A program made the position numbers and the translations under genes. Positions 8,304 through 16,937 of a DNA stretch of 64,000 nt are shown in pieces (the first letter of the stretch is position 1; each line of letters begins with the position of its first letter). The DNA is taken from the NCBI GenBank assembly GCA_050249955.1, contig JBFWPN010000005.1:62001-126000 (forward strand). The letters are read 5' to 3'. Source of the stretch: CAVVIG01 sp050249955. GTDB lineage: Bacteria > Acidobacteriota > Vicinamibacteria > Vicinamibacterales > CAVVIG01. Below the pieces are notes generated by a model. It made no database searches and was not told the origin of the DNA. It saw only the letters and a program-made list of their open reading frames with translations.

Positions 8304-9275
8304 ATGGCGCGCGTGAATCGTCGAGAGTGGTTGCAGACAGCGATGATGTTGTCGCTGGTTGGATCCGGCGTCGGGGCGACGAGGCTGCAAGCGCAGTCGC
8401 AGTCGTGGGCCGGACGGAAGAAGAAGGCCGAGGCCCGCGGCCTCCGCATGGCCTACTACGAAGCCGGGACTGGGGATCCCATCGTGTTCCTGCACGGGAA
8501 CCCGACCTCTTCCTATCTCTGGCGCAACATCATCCCGCACGTGCAACACCTCGGGCGCTGCGTCGCGCCCGACCTGATTGGCATGGGCGATTCGGACCGC
8601 CTGCCCAACAGCGGGCCCGAGCGGTATACGTTCCGCGAGCATCAGGAGTATCTGTTCGCCCTCTTCGAGACGCTCAACCTCGGGAACCGTGTGACGCTGG
8701 TGATTCATGACTGGGGATCGGCGCTGGGCGCAACCTGGGCCAAGCAGCATCCCACTCGTGTCAAAGGGATCGCGTACATGGAGGCGATCATCGAACCCCC
8801 GGGGGCGCCGCGGCCGGCCCCGGCGCCAGGGTCGACGTTCGACATCTATCGGTCGGCGCGGGGTGAGCAGGCGGTGCTGCAGGAGAACCGCTTCGTCGAA
8901 AGCCTCATCGGTGGTCTCGAGTACTACCTGAGCGACGCGGACGCGGCCGAGTATCGTCGGCCGTACCTCGTCCCTGGCGAAAGCCGAAGGCCGACGCTCA
9001 CCTGGCCCCGGGAACTGCCGCTCGGCGGAGAACCCAAACACACGTATGACATCGTCAGGGACTACTCCGACTGGCTGGCTGCGGATACCGCGATTCCGAA
9101 GCTCTTCGTTCATGCGGTGCCCGGTGCGCTGCTGGCGCGTCCAGAGGCGTTGGCCTACGTGCGAGGATTCAAGAATCAGCGGGAGGTCACGGTGTATGGC
9201 CCGCACTTCGTGCAGGAGACCGCGCCCGATGCCATCGGTCGGGCGCTCGCAGCGTGGATTCCGACGCTGCGCTGA
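8304..9275 (+). CDS. haloalkane dehalogenase-like alpha/beta hydrolase, exported
   Basis: This 323-residue protein has the haloalkane dehalogenase hallmarks: HGNPTSSYLWR (His64-Asn66, oxyanion and halide-site Asn), nucleophile elbow HDWGSALG with Asp136 and halide-site Trp137, a candidate acid Glu160 (YMEAII) and the catalytic His301 in GPHFVQE. In the family these cleave carbon-halogen bonds hydrolytically. An N-terminal NRREWLQ motif followed by a hydrophobic stretch to about residue 31 looks like a twin-arginine signal, which is unusual for the cytoplasmic enzymes of this family. Substrate cannot be predicted; another hydrolase reaction is possible. Confidence 0.82.
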   Translation: MARVNRREWLQTAMMLSLVGSGVGATRLQAQSQSWAGRKKKAEARGLRMAYYEAGTGDPIVFLHGNPTSSYLWRNIIPHVQHLGRCVAPDLIGMGDSDRLPNSGPERYTFREHQEYLFALFETLNLGNRVTLVIHDWGSALGATWAKQHPTRVKGIAYMEAIIEPPGAPRPAPAPGSTFDIYRSARGEQAVLQENRFVESLIGGLEYYLSDADAAEYRRPYLVPGESRRPTLTWPRELPLGGEPKHTYDIVRDYSDWLAADTAIPKLFVHAVPGALLARPEALAYVRGFKNQREVTVYGPHFVQETAPDAIGRALAAWIPTLR

Positions 9276-9280
9276 CCGGG

Positions 9281-10069
9281 CTACGGGAGCAGCACCGAGC
9301 GATTGATCCAGAGGATGTTGTCCCAGCTCAACACCTTCTCGGTTCCATCGAAGAGTCGGGCGAAGCTGCCGCCCGACGCCTTGAACGAAAACTCCGACAC
9401 CCTGTCTGGCGGGGCAGTCGTGACGTTCCGCAGGATGTCGAGGACCTGCTCCTGGCGCGAGATCTGATAGAACGCAGGATTCTTCGCGGAATAGAATCGG
9501 GTGTCCGAGGCGTTGCCCTTGTTGCCAACGCCTCGGGTGAACTTGATGTGCATCTCGAGATGCTCGCCCGAGGGTGAGCCGAAGACCCAGTCCTGGGAAT
9601 CGAGAACCGTGCCAGCGGCGCTCGACGTGCTCGATCGCTGCATCGTTGCGGTGGAGGCGTGCAGGTACACGCCGAATGGACCGGGCGCGTCCGCGGGATC
9701 CTCGGTGAGCCCGCCGATCACGAGCTGAACGTTCGTGCCAGACGCGTCCTTGACCGGAGCAACCAGATAGACCAGGCGGTTCGAGCCGGTCCGGCCGAGC
9801 GGCTTCCCATCGGGGCCGTTGATCGACACGCGGTCGATGAAGACGACCCGCAGGTTTGCACCTGCGGCGGCACCCTGCGCCGCCACGTTCATGGACCAGC
9901 CAGCAGGGAGCAGTGTCGCCAGTGCCGAGTCCGGCACGTGGACATCCAGCTGAAACCGCGCCTCCGAGCTGTGTTCGACAAGCGTCTGAGCGCCCACCGG
10001 GCCGGCCGGTAGCGCCAGGAGGGCGGCGCCAAGCAGCGTCAGCGCCGCGCGAGAAAAGCGTGTGGTCAT
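9281..10069 (-). CDS. secreted protein of unknown function
   Basis: A 262-residue protein with a clean signal peptide (MTTRFSRAALTLLGAALLALP, cleavage near VGAQ). The mature part is predicted mainly beta (RFQLDVHVPDSALATLLPAGW, LRVVFIDRVSINGPDG, HLEMHIKFTRGV). Some blocks are loosely like acetoacetate-decarboxylase-fold proteins, but I cannot assign a family. It is convergent with the dehalogenase-like gene and lies just downstream of the redox gene at 10116 on the same strand. Confidence 0.7.
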   Translation of the reverse strand: MTTRFSRAALTLLGAALLALPAGPVGAQTLVEHSSEARFQLDVHVPDSALATLLPAGWSMNVAAQGAAAGANLRVVFIDRVSINGPDGKPLGRTGSNRLVYLVAPVKDASGTNVQLVIGGLTEDPADAPGPFGVYLHASTATMQRSSTSSAAGTVLDSQDWVFGSPSGEHLEMHIKFTRGVGNKGNASDTRFYSAKNPAFYQISRQEQVLDILRNVTTAPPDRVSEFSFKASGGSFARLFDGTEKVLSWDNILWINRSVLLP

Positions 10070-10115
10070 ATGCAGTCTCCCAATGCGTTCGGGTGGCGGA
10101 TTGCCGCGAGCACGG

Positions 10116-11198
10116 TCACGGCTGTGCGCGTTCGCGATCCAGCTGCCGCAGGTTCACGGTCCACGTGAGCGGCACCGTCTGTGGCGAGAAGCACACCGTG
10201 TCGTTGCAAGCCTGATAGTTCAATGTGGCCCGAATCGTCAGGGTGGTCGCGTCCTTGAGTGCGGTCGCACCCTGAGGCGACGGGTCGATCGTGACATCCT
10301 GGACGATGCGGAACGGGCGCTGGTACACCTGCACCCGCTCGTTGAGCGGCTTGAACGTGTAGGTCTCAGCGCGCGGGTATTGGGCATCGCGCAGGAGCAG
10401 GCCGGGAGCAGCCTGCAGCGTCATGGCGATCGGCTTGTAGCCGACGACGCCGGGCGCGTAGACGTGAACGCCCGCCGCCGGCTTCACGTCCAGCACGACC
10501 GAGAAGTGCGTGCCCGGCGCCACAACCGTGTCGGTGGTGTACGACGTAACGTCGATCTGCGGCGACTTTACCGTCGTGGCCCTGACGTCGATGTTGTTGC
10601 CGAGCCGCGCGAGCATGCTGCCAACGGTCGCCCGTTCCTGATAGGCCTGTTCGAAGAAGCGGGATGTGACGACGCCGGTCCGGTCCAGGATGAACGTGCC
10701 GGGAAACGGGATCCCGTAGCTCTGCGTGTTGCTCGGTGGAATGGTCGTGTTCAGGATGTCGTACTTGCGGATCGTCGCCGAGCCGACATCCGAAAGCAGT
10801 GGGAACGTGATGCCGCGTCGGCGCGTGAAGTCTGCGAGGATCGGAACCGCGTCGTAGCTCACCGCGGCGACGCCCAGGCCCTGCTTCGACAGTTCCGGAA
10901 GACGTGACTGTAGTTCGGCCAACTGGGTCTTGCAGTAGGGGCACCAGTCCGCAGACCGGTAGAAGAACAGCAGCAGTCCCTTCGGACCCATCAGCGACTG
11001 CAGGGTACGGACCGTTCCGCGCTGATCGGTGAGGCTGAAGTCGGGCACCCTGGTCCCGACTTGGGGGCCGAGACGCTGGACGTCCGGAAGCGACGACGGC
11101 GACGCCTGTTGCGCCTGCGTCGGAAGCGACGTGACGGCGGCGAGGAGGCCAACTGTCACGACAAGTGCCTTGAACTGCCCCGCAATCCCAAAACGCAT
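10116..11198 (-). CDS. exported peroxiredoxin/thioredoxin-like protein with C-terminal DsbD-alpha-like domain (second paralogue)
   Basis: The 360-residue product is clearly paralogous to 4693-5859. It has a signal peptide, a thioredoxin domain with RSADWCPYCKTQL (Cys86, Cys89), IPFPGTFILDRTG, then a DsbD-alpha-like domain with YQACNDTVCFSP near the end. It lacks a roughly 20-residue insert that the first copy has before the GTFILD strand. ATG at 11198 is preferred over upstream in-frame codons because GGAGGG lies just before it and the signal peptide starts there. It is divergent from the TlpA-like gene at 11355. Confidence 0.82.
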   Translation of the reverse strand: MRFGIAGQFKALVVTVGLLAAVTSLPTQAQQASPSSLPDVQRLGPQVGTRVPDFSLTDQRGTVRTLQSLMGPKGLLLFFYRSADWCPYCKTQLAELQSRLPELSKQGLGVAAVSYDAVPILADFTRRRGITFPLLSDVGSATIRKYDILNTTIPPSNTQSYGIPFPGTFILDRTGVVTSRFFEQAYQERATVGSMLARLGNNIDVRATTVKSPQIDVTSYTTDTVVAPGTHFSVVLDVKPAAGVHVYAPGVVGYKPIAMTLQAAPGLLLRDAQYPRAETYTFKPLNERVQVYQRPFRIVQDVTIDPSPQGATALKDATTLTIRATLNYQACNDTVCFSPQTVPLTWTVNLRQLDRERAQP

Positions 11199-11354
11199 CA
11201 ATCCCTCCGACCTGTGGTGTACGACTCTGGACGTATAACGCCCCGCGCTTCCTGAATATTCCTCGATCGGGCAGGAAAGGACTGTTCGACGTGGAATAAA
11301 TCGCCTCGGCTGAGCGTTGAACAAGGCGGACGTCGAGTGGAAGGAGTGCTACGC

Positions 11355-12179
11355 ATGAAGGCGCGGATTGCGATCGGAGGGTGTGTGCTGGCCATCGCGG
11401 TCGCCGGGCTGGCATCGTTGACATACGACCGCACGTCGCGTGCGGCTGCTCCGGAACCGAAGGGGGAACCGGTCAACGTGCGGCTGTTCAAGGACCCGGT
11501 TCCGATGCCCGGTCTCGAGATGAAGACGCTGGACGGCCGGACGCTGCGCACTGAGGAACTGCGCGGCAAGGTGGTCCTCGTGAACTTCTGGGCGACCTGG
11601 TGTCCTCCATGCCGGGCGGAAATTCCCGATCTGGTCGCCCTCCAGGAGCGGTACCGCGAGCAACTGGTGATTGTGGGCATCTCGCAGGACGAGGAGCCCA
11701 CCGACGTCGTCAGCCGATTTGTGGCCGAGCACAAGGTCAACTATCCGATCGTGATGACCACGCCGGAGACGGAGAAGGCGTTCCCCGGCGTGACCGGTCT
11801 TCCGACCACCTTCGTGCTCGACCGCGCCGGATTCATCGTCCAGAAGCACATTGGACTGCTGGACGCTGGCACGGCCGAGCGTGAGATCAAGGCCCTGGCC
11901 GGGCTGGCGCCCGCAAATATCGAACGTGTCGAGCCGGAGCAGGCGGTGGGTCTCGAGAACGCCGCGCAGGCGAAGGAGATTCCCGGTCTCGATCTCACCA
12001 CGCTGAGTCCCGAACTGAGAACGGCCACGCTGCAGCGCCTGAACGCCGAGCCGTGCGCGTGTGGATGCGGGCTGACAGTGGCGAGGTGTCGCGTTGATGA
12101 TCCGACGTGCAGTGTCAGCCTGCCTCGCGCGCAAGAGATCGCTGCCGAGGTCGCGTCAGGCCAGCCGAAGGCATCCTGA
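11355..12179 (+). CDS. TlpA-like thioredoxin with extra C-terminal cysteine motif
   Basis: A 274-residue membrane-anchored or exported thioredoxin: N-terminal hydrophobic segment (about 6-22), then a TlpA/ResA-type domain with NFWATWCPPCRAEIP (Cys83, Cys86) and GLPTTFVLDR. After the domain comes a linker and a C-terminal cysteine-rich tail (PCACGCG, ARCRVDDPTC), which resembles short metal- or cofactor-binding cysteine motifs. ATG at 11355 has AAGGAGTG upstream; the GTG six codons earlier is less likely. The dsbD gene follows 65 nt later, which fits a shared reductive pathway. Confidence 0.85.
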   Translation: MKARIAIGGCVLAIAVAGLASLTYDRTSRAAAPEPKGEPVNVRLFKDPVPMPGLEMKTLDGRTLRTEELRGKVVLVNFWATWCPPCRAEIPDLVALQERYREQLVIVGISQDEEPTDVVSRFVAEHKVNYPIVMTTPETEKAFPGVTGLPTTFVLDRAGFIVQKHIGLLDAGTAEREIKALAGLAPANIERVEPEQAVGLENAAQAKEIPGLDLTTLSPELRTATLQRLNAEPCACGCGLTVARCRVDDPTCSVSLPRAQEIAAEVASGQPKAS

Positions 12180-12244
12180 CCGAGGGCTGCTGCGAAGGCC
12201 CGTGTGATTGGAGAGGCGCCGGCGACGGTGCCTGGGAGACAGAC

Positions 12245-14002
12245 GTGAGAACAGCGAGACGTGTGCGGGTGTTGGTCGTTGGGGCTGCCATCGTGTTGCA
12301 GGCGGCGGTGAGCTACGGTCAACTCCGGCCAAAGGCGGCGGACATCCAGGTTCTCGTCGATACCGCATCCGTGCCGGCGGGAGGTGAACTGAAGGCGGGC
12401 GTCACCGTGTCCCTCGCCGACGGGTTCCACGTGCAGTCGAATGCGCCACGGGATCCTGCGCTCATTCCGACGGTGCTCACCGTCGAGCCGCCTGCGGGCG
12501 TTACCGTGCAGGAGATCGTGTTTCCGCCGGCGTCCGACCTGATCCAGCGGGGTTCGGACCAAGCGCTCGCCGTGTTCGAGCAACGGTTCACCATCGGTGT
12601 CCGGTTGGCGGTCTCCGCGGCAGTCGAGCCCGGTGAACTGGTAATTCCCGGGCGCCTGCGATATCAGACGTGCGACGAGGCTATGTGCTACGCCCCCGCG
12701 ACCGCCTCTTTCAACTGGACGGTACGCGTGGTCCCGACGGGCAGTGCCGTCACGCGGGCGGTGGGAGATCTGGCAGGTGTGCGCTTCGGCTCCGGCCGAA
12801 CGACGTGGGAGGAACAGCCGACTGGAATCGCTGCCGCACAGCGTGCGCCGTCGCCTGCAGATGATCCGTTGGCACAACTCGCACGCTTCGAGGTGGCGTC
12901 GACCACCGGCGGCTATCTGGACAGCGCCGCGTTTCTGACGTTCGTGCGGAATGCGGAGCAGGGAGTACGCGAGGTCGGCTGGTTCGAAGGGCGCGGCCCG
13001 CTCGCGATTCTTCTGATTGTCTTCGTCGGTGGACTGGCGCTGAACCTGACGCCCTGCGTCCTGCCGATGATCCCGATCAATCTCGCCATTATCGGCGCGG
13101 GTGCGCAGGCCGGTTCGCGGAGCAAGGGGCTACTCCTCGGCGCCACCTATGGCGCCGCCATGGCCGCCGTCTACGGCGTGCTCGGACTCATCGTCATCCT
13201 CACGGCCGGGACGTTCGGAACCTTGAATGCGTCGCCCTGGTTCAATGTCGGCATCGCGGTGCTGTTCATCGTGCTGGGTCTGGCCATGTTCGATCTCGTC
13301 ATGATCGACTTCTCGCGGCTGTCCAGTCGCTTCAATCCTGCCGCAGGCAAAGGTTCCTTTGTGCTGGCGTTCTCGATGGGCGCGGTGGCCGCGCTGCTCG
13401 CCGGCGCGTGTGTGGCGCCCGTGGTGATTCAGGTCGTGCTGTTTTCGACAAGCCTGTACACCGTCGGGAACAACGCCGCCCTGGCGCTGCCGTTCCTGCT
13501 CGGGGTCGGGATGGCACTGCCGTGGCCAATCGCCGGCGCCGGGCTGGCATCGCTGCCGCGGCCGGGTGCCTGGATGGACCGCGTGAAGCAGGGATTCGGG
13601 GTGATCATCCTCGTGACGGCGGCGTACTACGGCTACGTGGCCTACGGGCTGTTTGCCGACCGGTGGGTCAGTGCCGATGCGGTGACGTCCAGCGTCGAGT
13701 CCAAGATCAAGGCCGGATGGCACGCGTCGATGTCCGAAGGGCTCGCCGTCGCGGCGCGCGAGGGCAAGCCGGTACTCATCGACATGTGGGCGACCTGGTG
13801 CAAGAACTGCCTGACGATGGACAAGACGACGTTCGAGGATCCGGCGGTGGTCTCGGCGCTGTCGGGTTACGTGAAGATCAAGTTCCAGGCGGAACAGCCC
13901 GACGAAGAGCCCGCCCGTTCTGTGATGGAGCGCTTTGAGGCCGTTGGCCTGCCAACCTACGTGCTGCTCAGACCCATCAATGCGTCCGCTCCGGTGAAGT
14001 GA
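12245..14002 (+). CDS. dsbD: protein-disulfide reductase DsbD (three-domain)
   Basis: The 585-residue protein has a signal sequence, an N-terminal DsbD-alpha domain (about 25-160, RYQTCDEAMCYAP pair), a polytopic membrane domain (about 250-470) with the paired cysteine sites LNLTPCVLPMIP and GACVAPV, and a C-terminal thioredoxin domain with ATWCKNCLTMD. It carries electrons from cytoplasmic thioredoxin to periplasmic thiol proteins. Likely clients are the TlpA-like protein just upstream and the two WCPYC proteins nearby. GTG at 12245 is chosen because GGGAGA precedes it and a signal peptide starts there. Confidence 0.92.
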   Translation: MRTARRVRVLVVGAAIVLQAAVSYGQLRPKAADIQVLVDTASVPAGGELKAGVTVSLADGFHVQSNAPRDPALIPTVLTVEPPAGVTVQEIVFPPASDLIQRGSDQALAVFEQRFTIGVRLAVSAAVEPGELVIPGRLRYQTCDEAMCYAPATASFNWTVRVVPTGSAVTRAVGDLAGVRFGSGRTTWEEQPTGIAAAQRAPSPADDPLAQLARFEVASTTGGYLDSAAFLTFVRNAEQGVREVGWFEGRGPLAILLIVFVGGLALNLTPCVLPMIPINLAIIGAGAQAGSRSKGLLLGATYGAAMAAVYGVLGLIVILTAGTFGTLNASPWFNVGIAVLFIVLGLAMFDLVMIDFSRLSSRFNPAAGKGSFVLAFSMGAVAALLAGACVAPVVIQVVLFSTSLYTVGNNAALALPFLLGVGMALPWPIAGAGLASLPRPGAWMDRVKQGFGVIILVTAAYYGYVAYGLFADRWVSADAVTSSVESKIKAGWHASMSEGLAVAAREGKPVLIDMWATWCKNCLTMDKTTFEDPAVVSALSGYVKIKFQAEQPDEEPARSVMERFEAVGLPTYVLLRPINASAPVK

Positions 14003-14048
14003 GCCGGGCTGGTCCGCATCGTCGGCGGAGTGTGCGTACGTCCGTATG

Positions 14049-15029
14049 TTACAGGTCCAACGTGAGGTGGCCTGAGTGTGCGCGCGAGACGCACGGGCAC
14101 ATGTACCTGTCTCGGAGCTCCGGAGTCAGGCAGAGGTCACGGTGATCGGGCTCTCCCGCGAGGACGCGCGTCATGCAAGACGCGCACGTACCGCGCCGGC
14201 ACTCGTGGGGCATCCACACGCCTGCGTTGAGGATCGCATCGAGGACGGATTCTTCAGCAGCCACAAGCACGGTCCGCGCCGCTCGCACGAGGCGGATCTC
14301 GATTGGGTTATCACCGCCATGCCTAGTCGGACCGAAACTCTCGGTGTGGATTTGGGCTGTTGGCCAACCGGCGGCTTCACCTCTGGCTACCACGGCGCGG
14401 AGCAACTCGGGCGGGCCACACACGTAGACATGCGTCCCTGGCTTCGGGACGGCCATGAGGGCGTCGATGTCGATGATGCGCGGCCGTTCCACATGAGAGA
14501 AATAGAAGCGCGCCTTCGCTCCGGCGATGGCCTCGATCCGCTGACGGAAAGCCATCCGCGCCGGCGTGCGAGCGGCGTAGTGCAACTCGTAACTCCGCCC
14601 GTGCCGGGAGAGCGTCCGGACCAGACTCAAGATAGCCGTGATGCCGATCCCTCCTGCTATGAGAACGGTGTGCGTCGCCTCGGCGAGGGCGAAGCCGCTG
14701 GTCGGCGGCGCGACCCGGAGGATCGAGCCCGGCTTGATGCGCTCGTGCATGAAGCGCGAGCCGCCCCGCCCCTCTACAGCCAGGAGGACCGCGATCAGGT
14801 AGCGACGCCGATCTGCGGGATCGCCAAAGAGGGAGTAGCGCCTCAGAGCGGCGTGTCCGTCTGGTAGCTCGACCTCGACCTGTAGATGCGCTCCAGCATC
14901 GAAGGCAGGAAGCTCGGCACCTCCTGGATCCCGCAGTTCGAACGAGCGTACGCGCTCCGCTTCATCTCGGATCTCAGCGACGCGGAGTGTCATTAACTGT
15001 GCGTGACCGTCGGCTCGGGTCAGCGTCAT
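14049..15029 (-). CDS. ferredoxin-NAD(P)H oxidoreductase of phthalate-dioxygenase-reductase type
   Basis: A 326-residue reductase with an FMN/FAD-binding barrel (about 10-115, RRYSLFG), an NAD-binding domain (about 120-230, LIAGGIGITAILSLV and CGPPELL) and a C-terminal plant-type 2Fe-2S domain (about 245-326) with CRRGTCASC and a later Cys in RDLCLTPELR. This order is that of VanB/phthalate dioxygenase reductase. It overlaps the upstream split-barrel gene by 4 nt (ATGA), so the two proteins likely act together; in some bacteria similar domains are fused in one chain. No oxygenase partner is seen nearby. Confidence 0.88.
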   Translation of the reverse strand: MTLTRADGHAQLMTLRVAEIRDEAERVRSFELRDPGGAELPAFDAGAHLQVEVELPDGHAALRRYSLFGDPADRRRYLIAVLLAVEGRGGSRFMHERIKPGSILRVAPPTSGFALAEATHTVLIAGGIGITAILSLVRTLSRHGRSYELHYAARTPARMAFRQRIEAIAGAKARFYFSHVERPRIIDIDALMAVPKPGTHVYVCGPPELLRAVVARGEAAGWPTAQIHTESFGPTRHGGDNPIEIRLVRAARTVLVAAEESVLDAILNAGVWMPHECRRGTCASCMTRVLAGEPDHRDLCLTPELRDRYMCPCVSRAHSGHLTLDL

Positions 15030-15946
15030 GGCTCGACGCGCGGGTTGAACGGCGACTCATCGATGAGGCGCCAGGTCGTCGTTCCCGGCAATGGCGAGGT
15101 GACCCACCTTCGAGGCGTCAACCTCCACCAGCGCCCCGTCCCTCCGGTGAGTCCGGTTCGCTCGGCCGTCGATACCTCCACGCTGGCGTCTCCACTGAGG
15201 TGCAATTGCTGCTGCGCCTCGAAATCCACGATGACGAGGCCCGCGCGCGGCTCTACAGACATGTTTCCAAGACTGCAGAACATGGAGTTGCCCGGATAGT
15301 CGGGCACCAGGACCGCATCGCCGTCCATCCGCATGAACCCTCGTGTCCCGCCGCGATGGGAGCAATCGACACGCCCGTCAGGTCCGGCGCTGGCGAGGAA
15401 TGCCGTATCCGCTCGAGACAGCCACGCTGCCAAGCCGGCCGGCGCGCCGAGTCCGGTCGATCTTGTCCGTGACGAGACGACCTGAGCCGTCTCGACGCCT
15501 TCGCGTCGCTGGATGTACTTGGGACAGTTCGGAAAGGCCTGTTCGACTGCCACCCGCAGCTCTCCATTCGTCGAGCGCTCGACGACGCCGTTGACCCTGA
15601 GGCGACGTCTCGTGCCCAGGTCGATGAACAGCATGCCAAGTGCATCGTTCACCTGGATGTCATCGTAGAAGGTCCCGAGTGCCCCGGCAGCGACCGATGG
15701 CTGAATCGTCACGACCGTCCCGGCGCCGTCACAGGACACAAAGCCTGGCTGGCCGACGACCAGGGCCGCCCACGCATTGGCTGACCCGTCGCGCCACCCA
15801 AGCGCGACGTAGGACTGCTGACGTACGAACGGGCGCGCCGCCGCGGGGATTGTCGTCGCGATCACGCGTCCGTTGAGGATCGCCTGACTTCGTTCGCCGG
15901 CCAGTTCCTGAATGGTGCGCTCGCCGTGGTGAAAGGGTTCGGTCAC
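15026..15946 (-). CDS. pyridoxamine 5'-phosphate oxidase-like FMN split-barrel protein
   Basis: This 306-residue protein has PNPOx-like features: SRADTAFLASAGPDGRVDCSHRGG, VLVPDYPGNSMFCSLGN, and GLVIVDFEA. It likely binds FMN. The GTG start at 15946 has GAGAGGAG upstream. Its stop overlaps the ATG of the 2Fe-2S reductase, indicating an electron-transfer pair. A strong terminator lies between it and the upstream dsrE-like gene, so it may have its own promoter or depend on readthrough. Confidence 0.82.
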   Translation of the reverse strand: MTEPFHHGERTIQELAGERSQAILNGRVIATTIPAAARPFVRQQSYVALGWRDGSANAWAALVVGQPGFVSCDGAGTVVTIQPSVAAGALGTFYDDIQVNDALGMLFIDLGTRRRLRVNGVVERSTNGELRVAVEQAFPNCPKYIQRREGVETAQVVSSRTRSTGLGAPAGLAAWLSRADTAFLASAGPDGRVDCSHRGGTRGFMRMDGDAVLVPDYPGNSMFCSLGNMSVEPRAGLVIVDFEAQQQLHLSGDASVEVSTAERTGLTGGTGRWWRLTPRRWVTSPLPGTTTWRLIDESPFNPRVEP

Positions 15947-15968
15947 GTGGCTCCTCTCGAGGAAGAAA

Positions 15969-15992
15969 GGCGGGGCCCATCGAGGCCCCGCC
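15969..15992 (-). terminator. intrinsic terminator between dsrE-like and PNPOx-like genes
   Basis: A perfect 9-bp stem GGCGGGGCC/GGCCCCGCC with a 6-nt loop is followed on the minus strand by TTTCTT. It lies 21 nt after the dsrE-like stop and before the PNPOx-like start, so it should end or attenuate transcription coming from the 18.4-kb promoter. Confidence 0.75.
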
Positions 15993-16013
15993 GCATTGAG
16001 GACGTGCGAGTCG

Positions 16014-16391
16014 TCAGAAGGTCAGAACGCGATAGCCTGCGTCCAGATACTTGGACAGATCGATGATTCCGGAGGTGCCCGGAATCGCCTTCTCGTGAAT
16101 CAGCGTTGCGCCGGCGGCCGTGGCGTCCTGCGTCGCACCGAAGACGTCGGCGCAGCCGCCACACACGCCGACGACGCTGTCCTTGACCGCGGTGTAGAGC
16201 GCGTGCGCCGGATGCTCCGTCTGTACGAGTTCGCTCGCCCAACGCACGCCGGCGCCCTGGAACAACAGCGCCACCTCCTGCTTCTTCTCGAGCAGTTCGT
16301 AGGCGACGAACATGCCGTTGAACAGCCGCCCCAAGGCTTCGTCGGTGCCGGACTTCGGATCGGAATAGATAACGATTGCGGTTTTCGACAC
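16014..16391 (-). CDS. DsrE/DsrF-like protein
   Basis: The 125-residue protein has the DsrE-like alpha/beta fold pattern (KTAIVIYSDPKSGTDEALGR, EVALLFQGAGVRW, VGVCGGCADVFGA). Two cysteines at CGGC could be the sulfur-carrying site. In known systems such proteins move sulfur or act as accessory redox proteins. It is the last gene before the terminator in the run of minus-strand genes starting at 18.4 kb. Confidence 0.82.
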   Translation of the reverse strand: MSKTAIVIYSDPKSGTDEALGRLFNGMFVAYELLEKKQEVALLFQGAGVRWASELVQTEHPAHALYTAVKDSVVGVCGGCADVFGATQDATAAGATLIHEKAIPGTSGIIDLSKYLDAGYRVLTF

Positions 16392-16439
16392 GGGATACTC
16401 CTGATGTGTTGAGGGTTGCCTGGTTACTGACCAGCCTGG

Positions 16440-16910
16440 TCAGAGATTCAGATCGGTCAACGACGGATGTCCTTCGGGCCGCGGCCCAGCCAGCCATCGG
16501 AACAGGCGGTCGACCTCGCGAATCGGCAGGTCGTTGATGCTGGCCACGCGCCGCCGCATCAGCCCGCCGACGTCGAACTCCCAGTTCTCGTTGCCGTAGG
16601 ACCGGAACCAGTGTCCGCGCTCGTCGTGCCACTCGTACGCGAAGCGGACGGCAATGCGGGCGGCGCCAAACGTCCAGAGCTCCTTGACGAGGCGGTACTC
16701 CAGTTCGCGGGCCCACTTGCGTTCCAGGAACGCCACGATGGCCGGGCGGCCGACAAGGAACTCGGCCCGGTTGCGCCACGCGGAGTCCGACGTGTAGGCG
16801 AGTGACACGCGAACGGGGTCGCGGGTGTTCCAGGCGTCCTCCGCCATGCGCACTTTCTGTTCGGCGGTTTCGCGGGTGAACGGCGGTACGGGCGGTCGAA
16901 TTGACGGCAT
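16440..16910 (-). CDS. DUF1348 family (SnoaL/NTF2-like) protein
   Basis: A 156-residue protein with the DUF1348 signature (KVRMAEDAWNTRDPVRVSLAY, WRNRAEFLVGR, FAYEWHDERGHWFRSYGNENWEFD). The fold is NTF2-like; the family has no established reaction. It lies in the same-strand run with the isochorismatase-like and DsrE-like genes. Confidence 0.88.
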   Translation of the reverse strand: MPSIRPPVPPFTRETAEQKVRMAEDAWNTRDPVRVSLAYTSDSAWRNRAEFLVGRPAIVAFLERKWARELEYRLVKELWTFGAARIAVRFAYEWHDERGHWFRSYGNENWEFDVGGLMRRRVASINDLPIREVDRLFRWLAGPRPEGHPSLTDLNL

Positions 16911-16937
16911 CTTCGTGGTTCTCGTTCGGGGACCGGT

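Noticed and set aside
12107..12244. Upstream extension of dsbD
   Set aside because: The extension overlaps the TlpA-like gene and lacks a signal peptide; the GTG at 12245 starts directly at one.
14040..14060. TGTAAC box near 14050 as an ECF promoter element
   Set aside because: It is made by the last codons and stop of the 2Fe-2S reductase gene and has no gene downstream on that strand.
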